DNA of 6,868 nt from Chitinophagaceae bacterium (lineage in GTDB: Bacteria > Bacteroidota > Bacteroidia > Chitinophagales > Chitinophagaceae). Positions within the stretch are counted from its first letter, which is position 1. Every line of letters begins with the position of its first letter. Shown here in pieces: positions 1 through 5,649 of this stretch. Under the pieces are notes generated by a model. That model did no database searches. It was not told the DNA's origin and saw only the letters and a program-made list of their open reading frames with translations. Location of the stretch: NCBI GenBank assembly GCA_947461495.1, contig CANHLV010000098.1:1-6868 (forward strand). The letters are read 5' to 3'. The position numbers and the translations under genes were made by a program.

Positions 1-246
1 AACCAAAATAAAGAAAAATGGGTATTGGGTGAAACAGCAAACAATGTTGAATTGAGCATTACTAGCCAAAGAATCGATCCCGCTCCTGGCACACATATCA
101 TCAATTACAATTCTTCAATCGACAGTATTGAAATCAAACACACCGCGCATAACAGAATCGGTTTTGCAAGTGGAGCGGTTTTGGCAGCTGAGTTTATAAA
201 AGGAAAGAATGGGATTTTTACTATCAAAGATGTTTTAGGTTTTTGA
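1..246 (+). CDS. dapB: 4-hydroxy-tetrahydrodipicolinate reductase (DapB), C-terminal part, 5' end cut by window
   Basis: The reading frame is open from base 1 and ends at TGA 244-246, giving about 81 C-terminal residues; the start lies outside the window. DapB reduces hydroxy-tetrahydrodipicolinate with NAD(P)H in the cytoplasm, in the diaminopimelate/lysine pathway. The fragment shows the end of the C-terminal substrate-binding and tetramerisation domain: ITSQRIDPAPGTHIINYNSS, then the conserved pattern H-x-A-x-x-R-x-G-F-A-x-GAV-x-A-A, and a G-x-F-x-x-x-DVLGF tail. These match the C-terminal half of known DapB proteins from memory. The nucleotide-binding Rossmann domain and the catalytic His/Lys motif should lie upstream, so integrity of the whole gene cannot be judged. 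The next gene is convergent, 30 bp away. A TTG at 25 is in frame but is simply an internal Leu codon. Confidence 0.9.
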   Translation, partial: NQNKEKWVLGETANNVELSITSQRIDPAPGTHIINYNSSIDSIEIKHTAHNRIGFASGAVLAAEFIKGKNGIFTIKDVLGF

Positions 247-247
247 T

Positions 248-270
248 AAAAAAATATCAATTGTCAATTG
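248..270. terminator. Possible weak terminator between convergent dapB and the OMP remnant
   Basis: The 30-bp gap between two convergent stop codons contains CAATT (258-262) and AATTG (266-270) around a 3-nt loop. On the minus strand this is followed by a run of seven T (plus-strand A at 248-254). The stem is short and all AT except its closing pair, so it is weak by itself. Confidence 0.3.
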
Positions 271-276
271 TTTAAT

Positions 277-734
277 TTAGAACCTATAAATGACGCCAAA
301 ATCAATTTTCCCCAAATTTAGATTTAAGTCAAACCTACTCACCCCATTTGCACCTTCCACATTATCTTTTAAAAAAGTATATCCAATTGTTCCAAAACCT
401 GCCTCAAGAGCAATTTTTTCTGTTATGAAATAATCAATTCCAGGTGTAGCTGAAATATTAAAAATCCTAGTTTGAATATCTGCAATATTATCATTAGCAA
501 AACCACATCCAAAGTCAAGTTGTCCAAATAATAGAATTTTACTTTTTGGATTCAGGTAATATCTTCCGAAAATATCGAAAGCTAAGACACGGGTATCGTC
601 TGTTACAATATTCGACTCGATTTCTTTGCCTGAAATAATTCCCAAACTGGCTCCTAAAGAAATATTGTCTTTAATGAAATGACCAAATCCTGTAACAAAT
701 GAAATGGAATTTGATTTTATTTCTAAATCTTTAT
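277..734 (-). pseudogene. Outer-membrane beta-barrel protein, 3' fragment (gene split by IS4-family element)
   Basis: This is the C-terminal 148 codons of a small outer-membrane beta-barrel protein, plus the left copy of the target duplication. The frame runs from GAA at 723-721 to TAA at 279-277 and has no start codon of its own; a TTG at 645 is an internal Leu. Joining codon 45 of the 5' fragment (minus strand, ending at 2133) to the GAA at 723 keeps the frame and gives a 193-residue protein. It closely resembles the intact 194-residue protein at 3285-3869: both share SENDKD, KSNS, GRYY-x-x-PKSK, PG-x-x-YF, LEA-x-x-G-x-IGY and a C-terminal aromatic-x-F. Alternating hydrophobic strands and a terminal Phe fit insertion by the BAM machinery. 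The fragment is probably not expressed as a folded protein. The ligand or role of this barrel family is not known to me. Confidence 0.88.
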
Positions 735-736
735 TA
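724..736 (+). repeat. Target-site duplication, left copy
   Basis: TAAATCTTTAT (724-734) recurs exactly at 2133-2143 on the other side of the insertion sequence. Extending two bases (TA here, CA on the right) gives 13 bp with one mismatch. Duplications of about 10-13 bp are known for some IS4-family groups. Confidence 0.85.
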
Positions 737-752
737 TTGTTGTCCGAGATAA
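737..752 (+). repeat. IS left terminal inverted repeat
   Basis: TTGTTGTCCGAGATAA is the inverted partner of 2117-2132, with 15 of 16 positions matching. The 12-bp core TGTCCGAGATAA (741-752) is also found twice inside the element. The spacer 753-795 to the transposase stop codon holds nothing else I recognise. Confidence 0.9.
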
Positions 753-795
753 TCTAAAAATAGTACAATCTATCCTTTAAAAGCGTTGCTACTGC

Positions 796-2046
796 TTAAA
801 AATTAAATGTTGGGGCAAAATGGGGGTTGCTATTTTTGTTTTTGGCTTTAGTTGGACTTTTGTTTTTATTTCTAACCCGTTTTTGCTTGTATGCACTAAT
901 AATAGAAGCCAGCGAAGTATAGTTCATGATATGTAGGCTGATGATGGAAGCTAAAATGGAAAAAGCGATTGTTACTTTTTGCTCTGTAAAAATAACTTGT
1001 AGCAAAAGTAGACCGATTAAGGCGCACCAAATTTGTATTTGAATGGCATTTTCATTATCCCCTAAAAAATATTGTAAGGGGAAGTTTTGTTTTAATTTTT
1101 TGAAGAATTTTTCTATTTGCCAACGGTTCTGATAAATGGCTACAATGTCCATTGCTGCTAGCTCTGTATTATTGGTTTGATATACAAAAGTGGTATTGTG
1201 TTTTGTGCTGTAATAGGCTATTCGCCTTATTTGTAGGGTTCTTTCTATGGATATATTTTCTATTGATTGGGTATAATTTACTTGTATTAACTCGTCTTTT
1301 AAAATTTGTGGCTCTTCATCTTTTAATTCCAATTCTTGAGTAGATGCGTAAACTGCATTGTCTTTTTGTGGTACCACGTAGGTAATGTTTTTGTCGGAAA
1401 ATTGGGCGAATTGGCAGTAGTTGATATAGGCTTTATCAAAAGCAATGATAGAACCGTCGGGCAACTCATTGATATATTGATAAAATTGCTGATCGTGCAG
1501 GGCTGCTGCGGTGTATTTAACCATGCAAGGCATATTATTTTCTGCTTTAAGTAACGTATGCATTTTAATGCCACCTTTACTTTTGCCATCTAATCGCTTT
1601 CGTCCAGCAGGCTTTAAAATGGCTTTAAACAATGAAATAGTACTACTATCCAAAATATACAATTTGCTGGCGATGCTATGTTTTAATGGGCTGTCCGAGA
1701 TAATGTGCTTGTATTGGTTGTATAACAAACCATACACTTCGCCAAAAACATCGCTGCTACGTTTTTTGTTTCCATCACTTAATGTACTCCTTGCAGGTAC
1801 TTTAGATAGCCCCAAATGATTGAGCTTCCCATTACACAACTCAAGCCCAGTTTGAACTTCACGTAGCGACGTACACCTGCTGAAAACACAATAAAGCATC
1901 GTAATCAAATGGTCTTTAAACATTAATTGCTTACTGCGAAAATTGGCTTTGTGCTTTAGGATAGCCTTTTGAACTATTGTATTGTCAATAAAAGAAAGTA
2001 CCTGTTTTAAAATAGGCTGTCCGAGATAATTAGTAGTTTTGTCCAT
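796..2046 (-). CDS. IS4-family transposase (DDE)
   Basis: This 416-residue protein should cut and rejoin the ends of the surrounding insertion sequence in the cytoplasm. The N-terminal part (about 1-115, GQP near residue 9, SLREV at 60, STLSD at 87) resembles the DUF4372-type DNA-binding region of Bacteroidota IS4 transposases. The catalytic RNase H-like core follows: Asp133 in LYILDSSTISLF, Asp204 in IAFDKAYINY, and Glu312. The IS4 signature Y-(2)-R-(3)-E-(6)-K is complete as Tyr305, Arg308, Glu312, Lys319, followed by the typical QNFPLQYFLGDN and a hydrophobic IQIW segment. The last 30 residues are Lys/Asn-rich and basic, fitting DNA contact. ATG at 2046 is the natural start; no Shine-Dalgarno is visible. 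A poor -7-like CAATTTTG lies upstream at 2070-2077. The length is normal for the family and there is no frameshift. Two stretches of the coding DNA (1685-1704, 2011-2030) repeat the end sequence of the element. Confidence 0.95.
   Translation of the reverse strand: MDKTTNYLGQPILKQVLSFIDNTIVQKAILKHKANFRSKQLMFKDHLITMLYCVFSRCTSLREVQTGLELCNGKLNHLGLSKVPARSTLSDGNKKRSSDVFGEVYGLLYNQYKHIISDSPLKHSIASKLYILDSSTISLFKAILKPAGRKRLDGKSKGGIKMHTLLKAENNMPCMVKYTAAALHDQQFYQYINELPDGSIIAFDKAYINYCQFAQFSDKNITYVVPQKDNAVYASTQELELKDEEPQILKDELIQVNYTQSIENISIERTLQIRRIAYYSTKHNTTFVYQTNNTELAAMDIVAIYQNRWQIEKFFKKLKQNFPLQYFLGDNENAIQIQIWCALIGLLLLQVIFTEQKVTIAFSILASIISLHIMNYTSLASIISAYKQKRVRNKNKSPTKAKNKNSNPHFAPTFNF
1685..1704 (+). repeat. 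Internal copy 1 of the IS end sequence, within the transposase gene
   Basis: AATGGGCTGTCCGAGATAAT differs from the copy at 2011-2030 by one base. It contains the exact 12-bp terminal core (1692-1703) in the same orientation as the left end, and matches the left end for 13 bp. On the minus strand it encodes Ile-Ile-Ser-Asp-Ser (residues 115-119), a different frame from copy 2. Confidence 0.9.
2011..2030 (+). repeat. Internal copy 2 of the IS end sequence, at the transposase N-terminus
   Basis: AATAGGCTGTCCGAGATAAT contains the exact 12-bp terminal core at 2018-2029, in left-end orientation and therefore inverted relative to the right end. On the minus strand it encodes Asn-Tyr-Leu-Gly-Gln (residues 6-10). 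It starts 17 bases after the A of the transposase ATG. Confidence 0.9.
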
Positions 2047-2081
2047 ATCAACTTTGTTGTGTGGTAACTACAAAATTGATA

Positions 2082-2105
2082 AAGGGTGGCCATAAAACCA
2101 CCCTT
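2082..2105 (-). promoter_or_regulatory. Hairpin in the transposase leader, between right IS end and start codon
   Basis: AAGGGTGG (2082-2089) pairs perfectly with CCACCCTT (2098-2105) across an 8-nt loop. It is the most GC-rich structure in the 86-bp leader. There is no T-run after it on the minus strand, so it does not look like an intrinsic terminator. Its place between the right end and the start codon suggests a role in limiting transposase expression from transcripts entering from outside, as known for IS10 and IS50; the role is inferred. Confidence 0.55.
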
Positions 2106-2116
2106 ATTTTAATTTT

Positions 2117-2132
2117 TTATCTCGGACAACAG
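2117..2132 (-). repeat. IS right terminal inverted repeat
   Basis: Read on the minus strand this is CTGTTGTCCGAGATAA, matching the left end at 15 of 16 positions. It lies upstream of the transposase gene. Its 12-bp core (2117-2128) is complementary, in a transposase-sense RNA, to the internal copies at 2018-2029 and 1692-1703. Confidence 0.9.
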
Positions 2133-2145
2133 TAAATCTTTATCA
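2133..2145 (+). repeat. Target-site duplication, right copy
   Basis: TAAATCTTTAT (2133-2143) is identical to 724-734. The next two bases are CA here against TA on the left, so the duplication is 11 bp perfect or 13 bp with one mismatch. Confidence 0.85.
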
Positions 2146-2344
2146 TTTTCAGAAAACAATCCTATTGAACCTGAAATAATATTATCCCCTTTTTTAAAAA
2201 TATCTTTTTGAGCTATGGCATTCAACACAGAAAAGAATAAAAAAAAGAAAACGATTGATTTCTTCATTTTGAGTAGTTTGATAAATTTAATAATATACGC
2301 AATTTAGTATATTCAAATGATTTAGTAATTGAGAAATTGGCAAT

Positions 2345-2379
2345 AAAAAAGGAGGCATTTTTTAAGGCCTCCTTTTTTT
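2345..2379. terminator. Rho-independent terminator of the 2402-2941 gene, bidirectional in form
   Basis: A-run 2345-2350 plus GGAGGC (2351-2356) pairs with GCCTCC (2367-2372) plus a T-run (2373-2379), around a 10-nt loop. The 12-bp stem is flanked by A and T tracts on both strands. It lies just past the stop codon of the minus-strand gene ending at 2402 and insulates the disrupted gene downstream. Confidence 0.88.
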
Positions 2380-2401
2380 ATCATTTCATTATATCAGATG
2401 A

Positions 2402-2941
2402 TTACAAATGAATCTGAAATCCCCCTTGAATTCCAAATGAATTTGAAGATTCTGTATCACCTTTCAACTTAGCTGTAGTATATCCAATACCTATTTCTAA
2501 AGAAACGTTTTTGTTTAAGAAAAATGCAGGACCAGCTGAAAATCCCCATCCAGTTTCTTGTACTGAGGCATTTGAGCCTTGTTTGCTACTTCCGAAAGCA
2601 AAAATCCCACTCCCGTATAATTTTGCATTTTTCCCTAATGAAGCGAAATAATATTGAACATAAGGTCCAAAATAAGCAGAAGAAGATTTCAAATCAGCTG
2701 CGCCGCTAGCACCAGTGTTAGAAGTCGCAGTGCTAACCTTTACGGCCATACCAACAACCAAATTATTAATTACAAAATAACCTGCCTCAGGTAAAACGGC
2801 AATTTGAGTCATTTTTGCCTCACCATACTTAGAAGAAGAAAATCCTACGTCACCTCCTACTAGCCAAGTGCCTTTAGAAGTTTGAGAGAATAATGCAAAT
2901 GAAATTGCAGAAAAAAGAGCAATAAAAAATAATTTTTTCAT
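2402..2941 (-). CDS. Outer-membrane beta-barrel protein
   Basis: This 179-residue protein has a Sec signal peptide (MKKLFFIALFSAISFALFSQ, cleavage near residues 19-20). The mature part shows short alternating strands with Gly and aromatic residues typical of an eight-stranded OMP_b-brl/porin-like barrel: GTWLVGGDVGFSSS, AGYFVINNLVVGMAV, YFGPYVQYYF, GFSAGPAFFLNKNVSLEIGI, GIQGGFQIHL. It ends in Leu rather than the more usual terminal Phe. It should sit in the outer membrane; ligand and function cannot be told from the sequence. It is a single-gene unit: terminator at 2345-2379, own leader motif at 2951-2967 and possible -7 box at 2974-2980. It belongs to the same broad fold as its neighbours but is not an obvious close paralogue. 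ATG at 2941 is fixed by the signal peptide. Confidence 0.87.
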   Translation of the reverse strand: MKKLFFIALFSAISFALFSQTSKGTWLVGGDVGFSSSKYGEAKMTQIAVLPEAGYFVINNLVVGMAVKVSTATSNTGASGAADLKSSSAYFGPYVQYYFASLGKNAKLYGSGIFAFGSSKQGSNASVQETGWGFSAGPAFFLNKNVSLEIGIGYTTAKLKGDTESSNSFGIQGGFQIHL

Positions 2942-2950
2942 TTTAAGAAG

Positions 2951-2980
2951 TTTAATGGTTTATTAATTTGCTGCAATCTA
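2951..2980 (-). promoter_or_regulatory. Leader motif and possible -7 box upstream of the 2402-2941 OMP gene
   Basis: TTTAATGGTTTATTAAT (2951-2967, plus-strand reading) matches 16 of 17 bases at 3879-3895, each 9 bases upstream of an OMP start codon. On the minus strand TAGATTG (2974-2980) is one T short of the TAnnTTTG -7 consensus and lies close to the place where the other gene has an exact consensus box. Confidence 0.5.
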
Positions 2981-3233
2981 ACTTAATTTCACTAACTAAA
3001 ACTTGTTATCATTTTTTGTTATGATAAATATGTAATTGTACATAAACTTTAAAAAGTTTAAAATAATAACTATACTAACTCAAAAGTCAAATCAATAAGA
3101 AAAATAGAATACTATTTTAAAAAATCAATCTCAGAATAGTCAAACTTGATGTTTCATAAATAACTAGATAACTTGTCCTGAAATCTCAGTGATATTAAAG
3201 GTTATTGTTCTTGACCAAAAACAAATATTCCCC
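2981..3233. other. AT-rich intergenic region without a recognisable gene
   Basis: I find no credible reading frame here. It holds two small palindromes that could be operator-like sites for the 2402-2941 gene: TTATCAT/ATGATAA (3006-3012 with 3021-3027) and TAAACTT/AAGTTTA (3043-3049 with 3054-3060). In DNA this AT-rich such palindromes can arise by chance. Confidence 0.4.
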
Positions 3234-3263
3234 AAAAAAAAGCCTGTCAAAGTTGACAGGCCT
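3234..3263 (-). terminator. Rho-independent terminator of the 3285-3869 gene
   Basis: GCCTGTCA (3242-3249) pairs with TGACAGGC (3254-3261) around a 4-nt loop. On the minus strand the stem is followed by eight T (plus-strand A 3234-3241). It lies 21 bp past the stop codon of the minus-strand OMP gene. Confidence 0.9.
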
Positions 3264-3284
3264 AATTCATAGAATCAGTTTTTA

Positions 3285-3869
3285 TTAAAACTTAAAATTC
3301 ATCCCAAAAGTTACATTAGTCAAATCTATCGCAAAATCGAAGCCGGTTGTACCTTTTGCTCCTGTCAAATCAGCTTTTGCTGAGCTATAGCCAATACGGC
3401 CTATAACAGCTTCCAAAGACAGATTCTTAGAAACGAAATAGTTGAAACCTGGAGCGGCAAAAATATCCATACCTGTTACTTTCAGGTCTGGATTGGTTGT
3501 TTTATCTGTAATGCTTGCATAATTCACTCCTAAATGTCCGAACATAGAAAATTTGCTTTTAGGAGAAAAATAATATCTACCAAAAGCTCCAGCAGTCATT
3601 GCACTTGTTTCTTCAGTAGTTAAAGAAGACTCAGTTGTTTTAGCAGATCCAAAACCTACATTAATTCCAACAGCGATATGGTCGCTAAGGAAATGACCTA
3701 CTCCAACTGCGAAAGTTGTTGAGTTAGATTTTGCGTCAGCGTCTTTGTCATTTTCAGACGAGATACCCAATGAACCGGTTAAAAAGGTGTTTCCTTTAGA
3801 AAAACCTTCTTGAGCATTTGCAACACCAAATGCGGTGATCAAAGCAATGGATAAAAATACTTTTTTCAT
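3285..3869 (-). CDS. Outer-membrane beta-barrel protein, paralogue of the IS-disrupted gene
   Basis: This 194-residue protein has a signal peptide cleaved at Ala19|Gln20 (VANA|Q). The mature barrel alternates predicted strands and short loops: GNTFLTGSLGISSENDKD, TTFAVGVGHFLSDHIAVGIN, FGRYYFSPKSKFSMFGHLGV, PGFNYFVSKNLSLEAVIGRI, and a C-terminal strand ending in FKF, the usual terminal Phe of outer-membrane barrels. It matches the reconstructed disrupted gene along its whole length (193 residues there) with shared SENDKD, KSNS, GRYY and PKSK segments, so the two are an old duplicate pair. The function is unknown; the fold points to a small outer-membrane protein of the OMP_b-brl type. The gene is a single unit with an exact -7 box (3900-3907) and a strong terminator. 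Confidence 0.9.
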   Translation of the reverse strand: MKKVFLSIALITAFGVANAQEGFSKGNTFLTGSLGISSENDKDADAKSNSTTFAVGVGHFLSDHIAVGINVGFGSAKTTESSLTTEETSAMTAGAFGRYYFSPKSKFSMFGHLGVNYASITDKTTNPDLKVTGMDIFAAPGFNYFVSKNLSLEAVIGRIGYSSAKADLTGAKGTTGFDFAIDLTNVTFGMNFKF

Positions 3870-3878
3870 GTTACGTAA

Positions 3879-3907
3879 TTTAATGGTTAATTAATATGTC
3901 AAAACTA
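3879..3907 (-). promoter_or_regulatory. Promoter -7 box and conserved leader of the 3285-3869 OMP gene
   Basis: On the minus strand TAGTTTTG (3900-3907) matches the Bacteroidota -7 consensus TAnnTTTG exactly; no convincing -33 TTTG is seen, only a T-run at the right distance. Downstream, TTTAATGGTTAATTAAT (3879-3895) is the leader motif shared with the 2402-2941 gene, with identical 9-base spacing to the ATG. Confidence 0.6.
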
Positions 3908-4002
3908 AGCCGAATTTTTGAAAAAAAATCAGTTTTCCACAAAAAATCCACAAATTAATTAACAATTTTAATTTTTATAATCTTTAATTTAATGAAATTC
4001 AA

Positions 4003-4569
4003 TTATTTGAAAAATCTTAATACAACCCCCAACTGCAAAAAAGATCCATTCACATAACCTAACTCTCCATAAAAACCCATATGATTTGATAGATAATAGT
4101 GTGCCCCAATTTGTGCGGAGTAGCCAAATTCACCTGGAACCGGACCCGGAATTGAGTTGTTATTTTTATACACAGAACGAACATAGCCCAAACCTCCTCC
4201 GATATAAGGATCTAGTTTTTTCAAACGTCCAAAATGATAATTAGCACGAGCCAAGGCTGTGAAGATTGAGATTTGCTCATCAACCAGAAATCTTTTTGTT
4301 TCACCGTTTACTATTGAATAAGAAGCCGACGCTCCAATACTGATTTTGTTATTGATGAAATGTTCTGCACAAATACTAATCGGACCAACACTAGATACCT
4401 TATAATCAGGAATATCTTTTATGAAACTATTGTTTTTGAGAAAATAAACCCACACGTTTCCAATGCCATAGCCTGCAGAAAAGATCCATTTTTTTGCATT
4501 TTGTTGCTGAGCAAAACTTACAAATGCTGACAAAATCAATAAAAAAGTTATGGCACTAATTTTCTTCAT
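4003..4569 (-). CDS. Outer-membrane beta-barrel protein (porin-like)
   Basis: This 188-residue protein has a signal peptide cleaved near Ala20|Gln21 (VSFA|Q). The mature part reads as a small beta-barrel: WIFSAGYGIGNVWVYFL, ISICAEHFINNKISIGASAS, FTALARANYHFGRLKKLDPY, IGGGLGYVRSVY, GYSAQIGAHYYLSNHMGFYG and ELGYVNGSFLQLGVVLRFFK. The penultimate-strand pattern NYHFG...DPYIGGGLGY resembles PF13505-type barrels (OmpA/OmpW-like N-terminal domains); there is no peptidoglycan-binding OmpA domain. It does not share the SENDKD/PKSK segments of the neighbouring paralogue pair. It starts 76 bp after the stop codon of the threonine dehydrogenase gene on the same strand, so read-through from that gene is possible. 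No clear terminator follows in 3908-4002. The substrate is unknown. Confidence 0.85.
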   Translation of the reverse strand: MKKISAITFLLILSAFVSFAQQQNAKKWIFSAGYGIGNVWVYFLKNNSFIKDIPDYKVSSVGPISICAEHFINNKISIGASASYSIVNGETKRFLVDEQISIFTALARANYHFGRLKKLDPYIGGGLGYVRSVYKNNNSIPGPVPGEFGYSAQIGAHYYLSNHMGFYGELGYVNGSFLQLGVVLRFFK

Positions 4570-4611
4570 TATACTTTAAATACAAAATCTTTATTACGAG
4601 TTGATATTTTT

Positions 4612-4651
4612 GAATTTTTACTTTTTACTTTGAAATTTGAAATTTTTACTT
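4612..4651. repeat. Short AT-rich repeats at the end of the threonine dehydrogenase gene
   Basis: TTTTTACTT occurs three times (4615-4623, 4622-4630, 4643-4651), interspersed with TTTGAAA, and overlaps the stop codon of the gene at 4646. It is low in complexity and may only reflect base composition. Confidence 0.4.
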
Positions 4652-5590
4652 TAAAATATTCTCCAACATATCTTTCACCATCGTCGACAAATTATATTCT
4701 TCTTTCCAGCCCCAATCATTCCTTGCAACAGCATCGTCAATACTCTGCGGCCAGCTGTTGGCAATGGATTGGCGATAATCTTCTTTGTAAGTAATCTCAA
4801 AATCGGGAATATGCTTTTTAATTTCTTCAGCAATTTCTTTTGGTGAAAAACTCATTCCGGAAATATTGTATGATGTACGAATTGAAATTTTTGAAGCCGG
4901 TGCTTCCATCAACTCAATTGTTGCTTTTATAGCATCAGGCATATACATCATGGGCAAGTAAGTGTCTTCATTTAAAAAGCACTGATATTTTTTTTCTTCT
5001 TTTGCTTCATGAAATATTTCAACTGCATAATCTGTTGTACCACCACCAGGAGCACTTTTATAACTAATTAATCCAGGATAACGTAAGCTTCTCACGTCTA
5101 CACCAAAACGCTGATGGTAATAATTACACCAGAATTCTCCGGCATATTTACTGATACCATAAACAGTAATAGGTTCTATAATGGTTTGCTGAGGACAATT
5201 CACTTTAGGCGAAGTTGGACCAAAAACGGCAATACTGCTGGGCCAGTAAACTTTATGCAAATTCTCTTCTCGGGCGATGTCAAGTACATTTAACAGTCCT
5301 TGCATATTCAAATGCCAGGCCAAATTTGGATTTTTTTCACCGGTAGCCGACAATATCGCTGCGAGCAAATATATCTGTGTGATATTCTGGCGAATTACTT
5401 GAACATGAAGCATCTCTTTATTCATTACATCCAGACTTACATAAGGCCCGCTTCCTTCCAATAATGGATTTTGCTCTCTTAAATCTGAAGCAATAACATT
5501 GTTGTTGCCATAAATTTTCCTTAGCGCAAGTGTCAATTCTACTCCAATTTGACCACTCGCACCTATGACAAGAATTCGTTGTTTGGTCAT
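4646..5590 (-). CDS. L-threonine 3-dehydrogenase, short-chain (SDR/epimerase-like) type
   Basis: This 314-residue cytoplasmic enzyme should oxidise L-threonine with NAD+ to 2-amino-3-ketobutyrate, the first step of threonine breakdown to glycine and acetyl-CoA. The Rossmann motif is G-x-x-G-x-x-G (GASGQIG, residues 10-16), with Asp36 (IASD) placed to bind the NAD ribose. Then come LLAAILSATGEKNP, WPSSIAVFGPTSPK with the catalytic Ser region, and YGISK with the Tyr144/Lys148 pair. RYPGLISYKSAPGGGTTDYA and YLPMMYMPDAI follow and are characteristic of the Flavobacterium-type threonine dehydrogenase rather than sugar epimerases. The protein lacks the zinc sites of the E. coli Tdh family. The frame extends to a TTG at 5599, but ATG at 5590 gives the family's usual start (MTKQRILVIGASG) and is preferred. 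The partner ligase gene (kbl) is not in the window. The gene is divergent from kdsA, with about 70 bp between. Confidence 0.92.
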   Translation of the reverse strand: MTKQRILVIGASGQIGVELTLALRKIYGNNNVIASDLREQNPLLEGSGPYVSLDVMNKEMLHVQVIRQNITQIYLLAAILSATGEKNPNLAWHLNMQGLLNVLDIAREENLHKVYWPSSIAVFGPTSPKVNCPQQTIIEPITVYGISKYAGEFWCNYYHQRFGVDVRSLRYPGLISYKSAPGGGTTDYAVEIFHEAKEEKKYQCFLNEDTYLPMMYMPDAIKATIELMEAPASKISIRTSYNISGMSFSPKEIAEEIKKHIPDFEITYKEDYRQSIANSWPQSIDDAVARNDWGWKEEYNLSTMVKDMLENILK

Positions 5591-5649
5591 AAAAAGCAAT
5601 TAGGTTGTAAATGTAAAAGTAAAGTTCAATGTATAGAAAAATAATTCTC

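Larger units (their letters stand above)
737..2132 (-). mobile_element. Complete IS4-family insertion sequence, about 1.4 kb
   Basis: The element is bounded by 16-bp terminal inverted repeats with one mismatch (left 737-752 TTGTTGTCCGAGATAA, right 2117-2132 read on the minus strand CTGTTGTCCGAGATAA) and flanked by an 11-bp perfect direct repeat. It carries one transposase gene, full length, reading from the right end to the left end. It sits inside an outer-membrane protein gene and in the same orientation, so host transcription enters its right end. Using only the perfect 11-bp duplication, the element would be 735-2132; the choice of left end differs by 2 bp. Intact ends, intact transposase and a nearly perfect duplication suggest a recent and possibly still active insertion; that last point is inference. 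Confidence 0.93.
2109..2267 (-). pseudogene. Outer-membrane beta-barrel protein, 5' fragment (gene split by IS4-family element)
   Basis: ATG at 2267-2265 opens a frame with a clear signal peptide: MKK, a Phe-rich hydrophobic core, and cleavage expected at Ala19|Gln20 (AIA|Q), the same position as in the intact paralogue at 3285-3869. The mature part KDIFKKGDNIISGSIGLFSE continues to residue 45 at 2133. The frame then runs into the right end of the insertion sequence, adds seven residues and stops at TAA 2111-2109, so a 52-residue truncated secreted peptide is predicted. The upstream region lacks the 17-bp leader motif seen before the two intact barrel genes but ends in a similar A-rich AAACTACTCAAA before the ATG. 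Joined to 277-723 it reconstructs 193 residues. Confidence 0.88.

Noticed and set aside
277..645. A stand-alone 122-residue protein starting at 645
   Set aside because: The proposed start is a TTG Leu codon within a longer frame that continues upstream to the insertion-sequence junction. It lacks the signal peptide needed for a barrel protein, so it is a gene remnant.
1152..1819. Plus-strand open frames of 63-102 codons opposite the transposase gene
   Set aside because: They lie entirely within the transposase gene on the other strand, have no recognisable domains, and include atypical Cys/Leu/Phe-rich stretches typical of antisense shadows.
3931..3952. Two DnaA-box-like sequences (TTTTCCACA and AAATCCACA)
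   Set aside because: Each deviates from TTATNCACA, there are only two, and there is no dnaA/dnaN or other origin context; AT-rich DNA yields such matches by chance.
2402..4569. The three intact OMP genes as one operon or secretion system
   Set aside because: Two have their own strong terminator and leader, intergenic gaps are over 130 bp, and no TonB-dependent receptor, SusD-like or Type 9 secretion gene is present.
5591..5599. TTG start at 5599 for the threonine dehydrogenase
   Set aside because: It adds only Met-Leu-Phe before an ATG that fits the family's usual N-terminus, and no ribosome binding site supports it.
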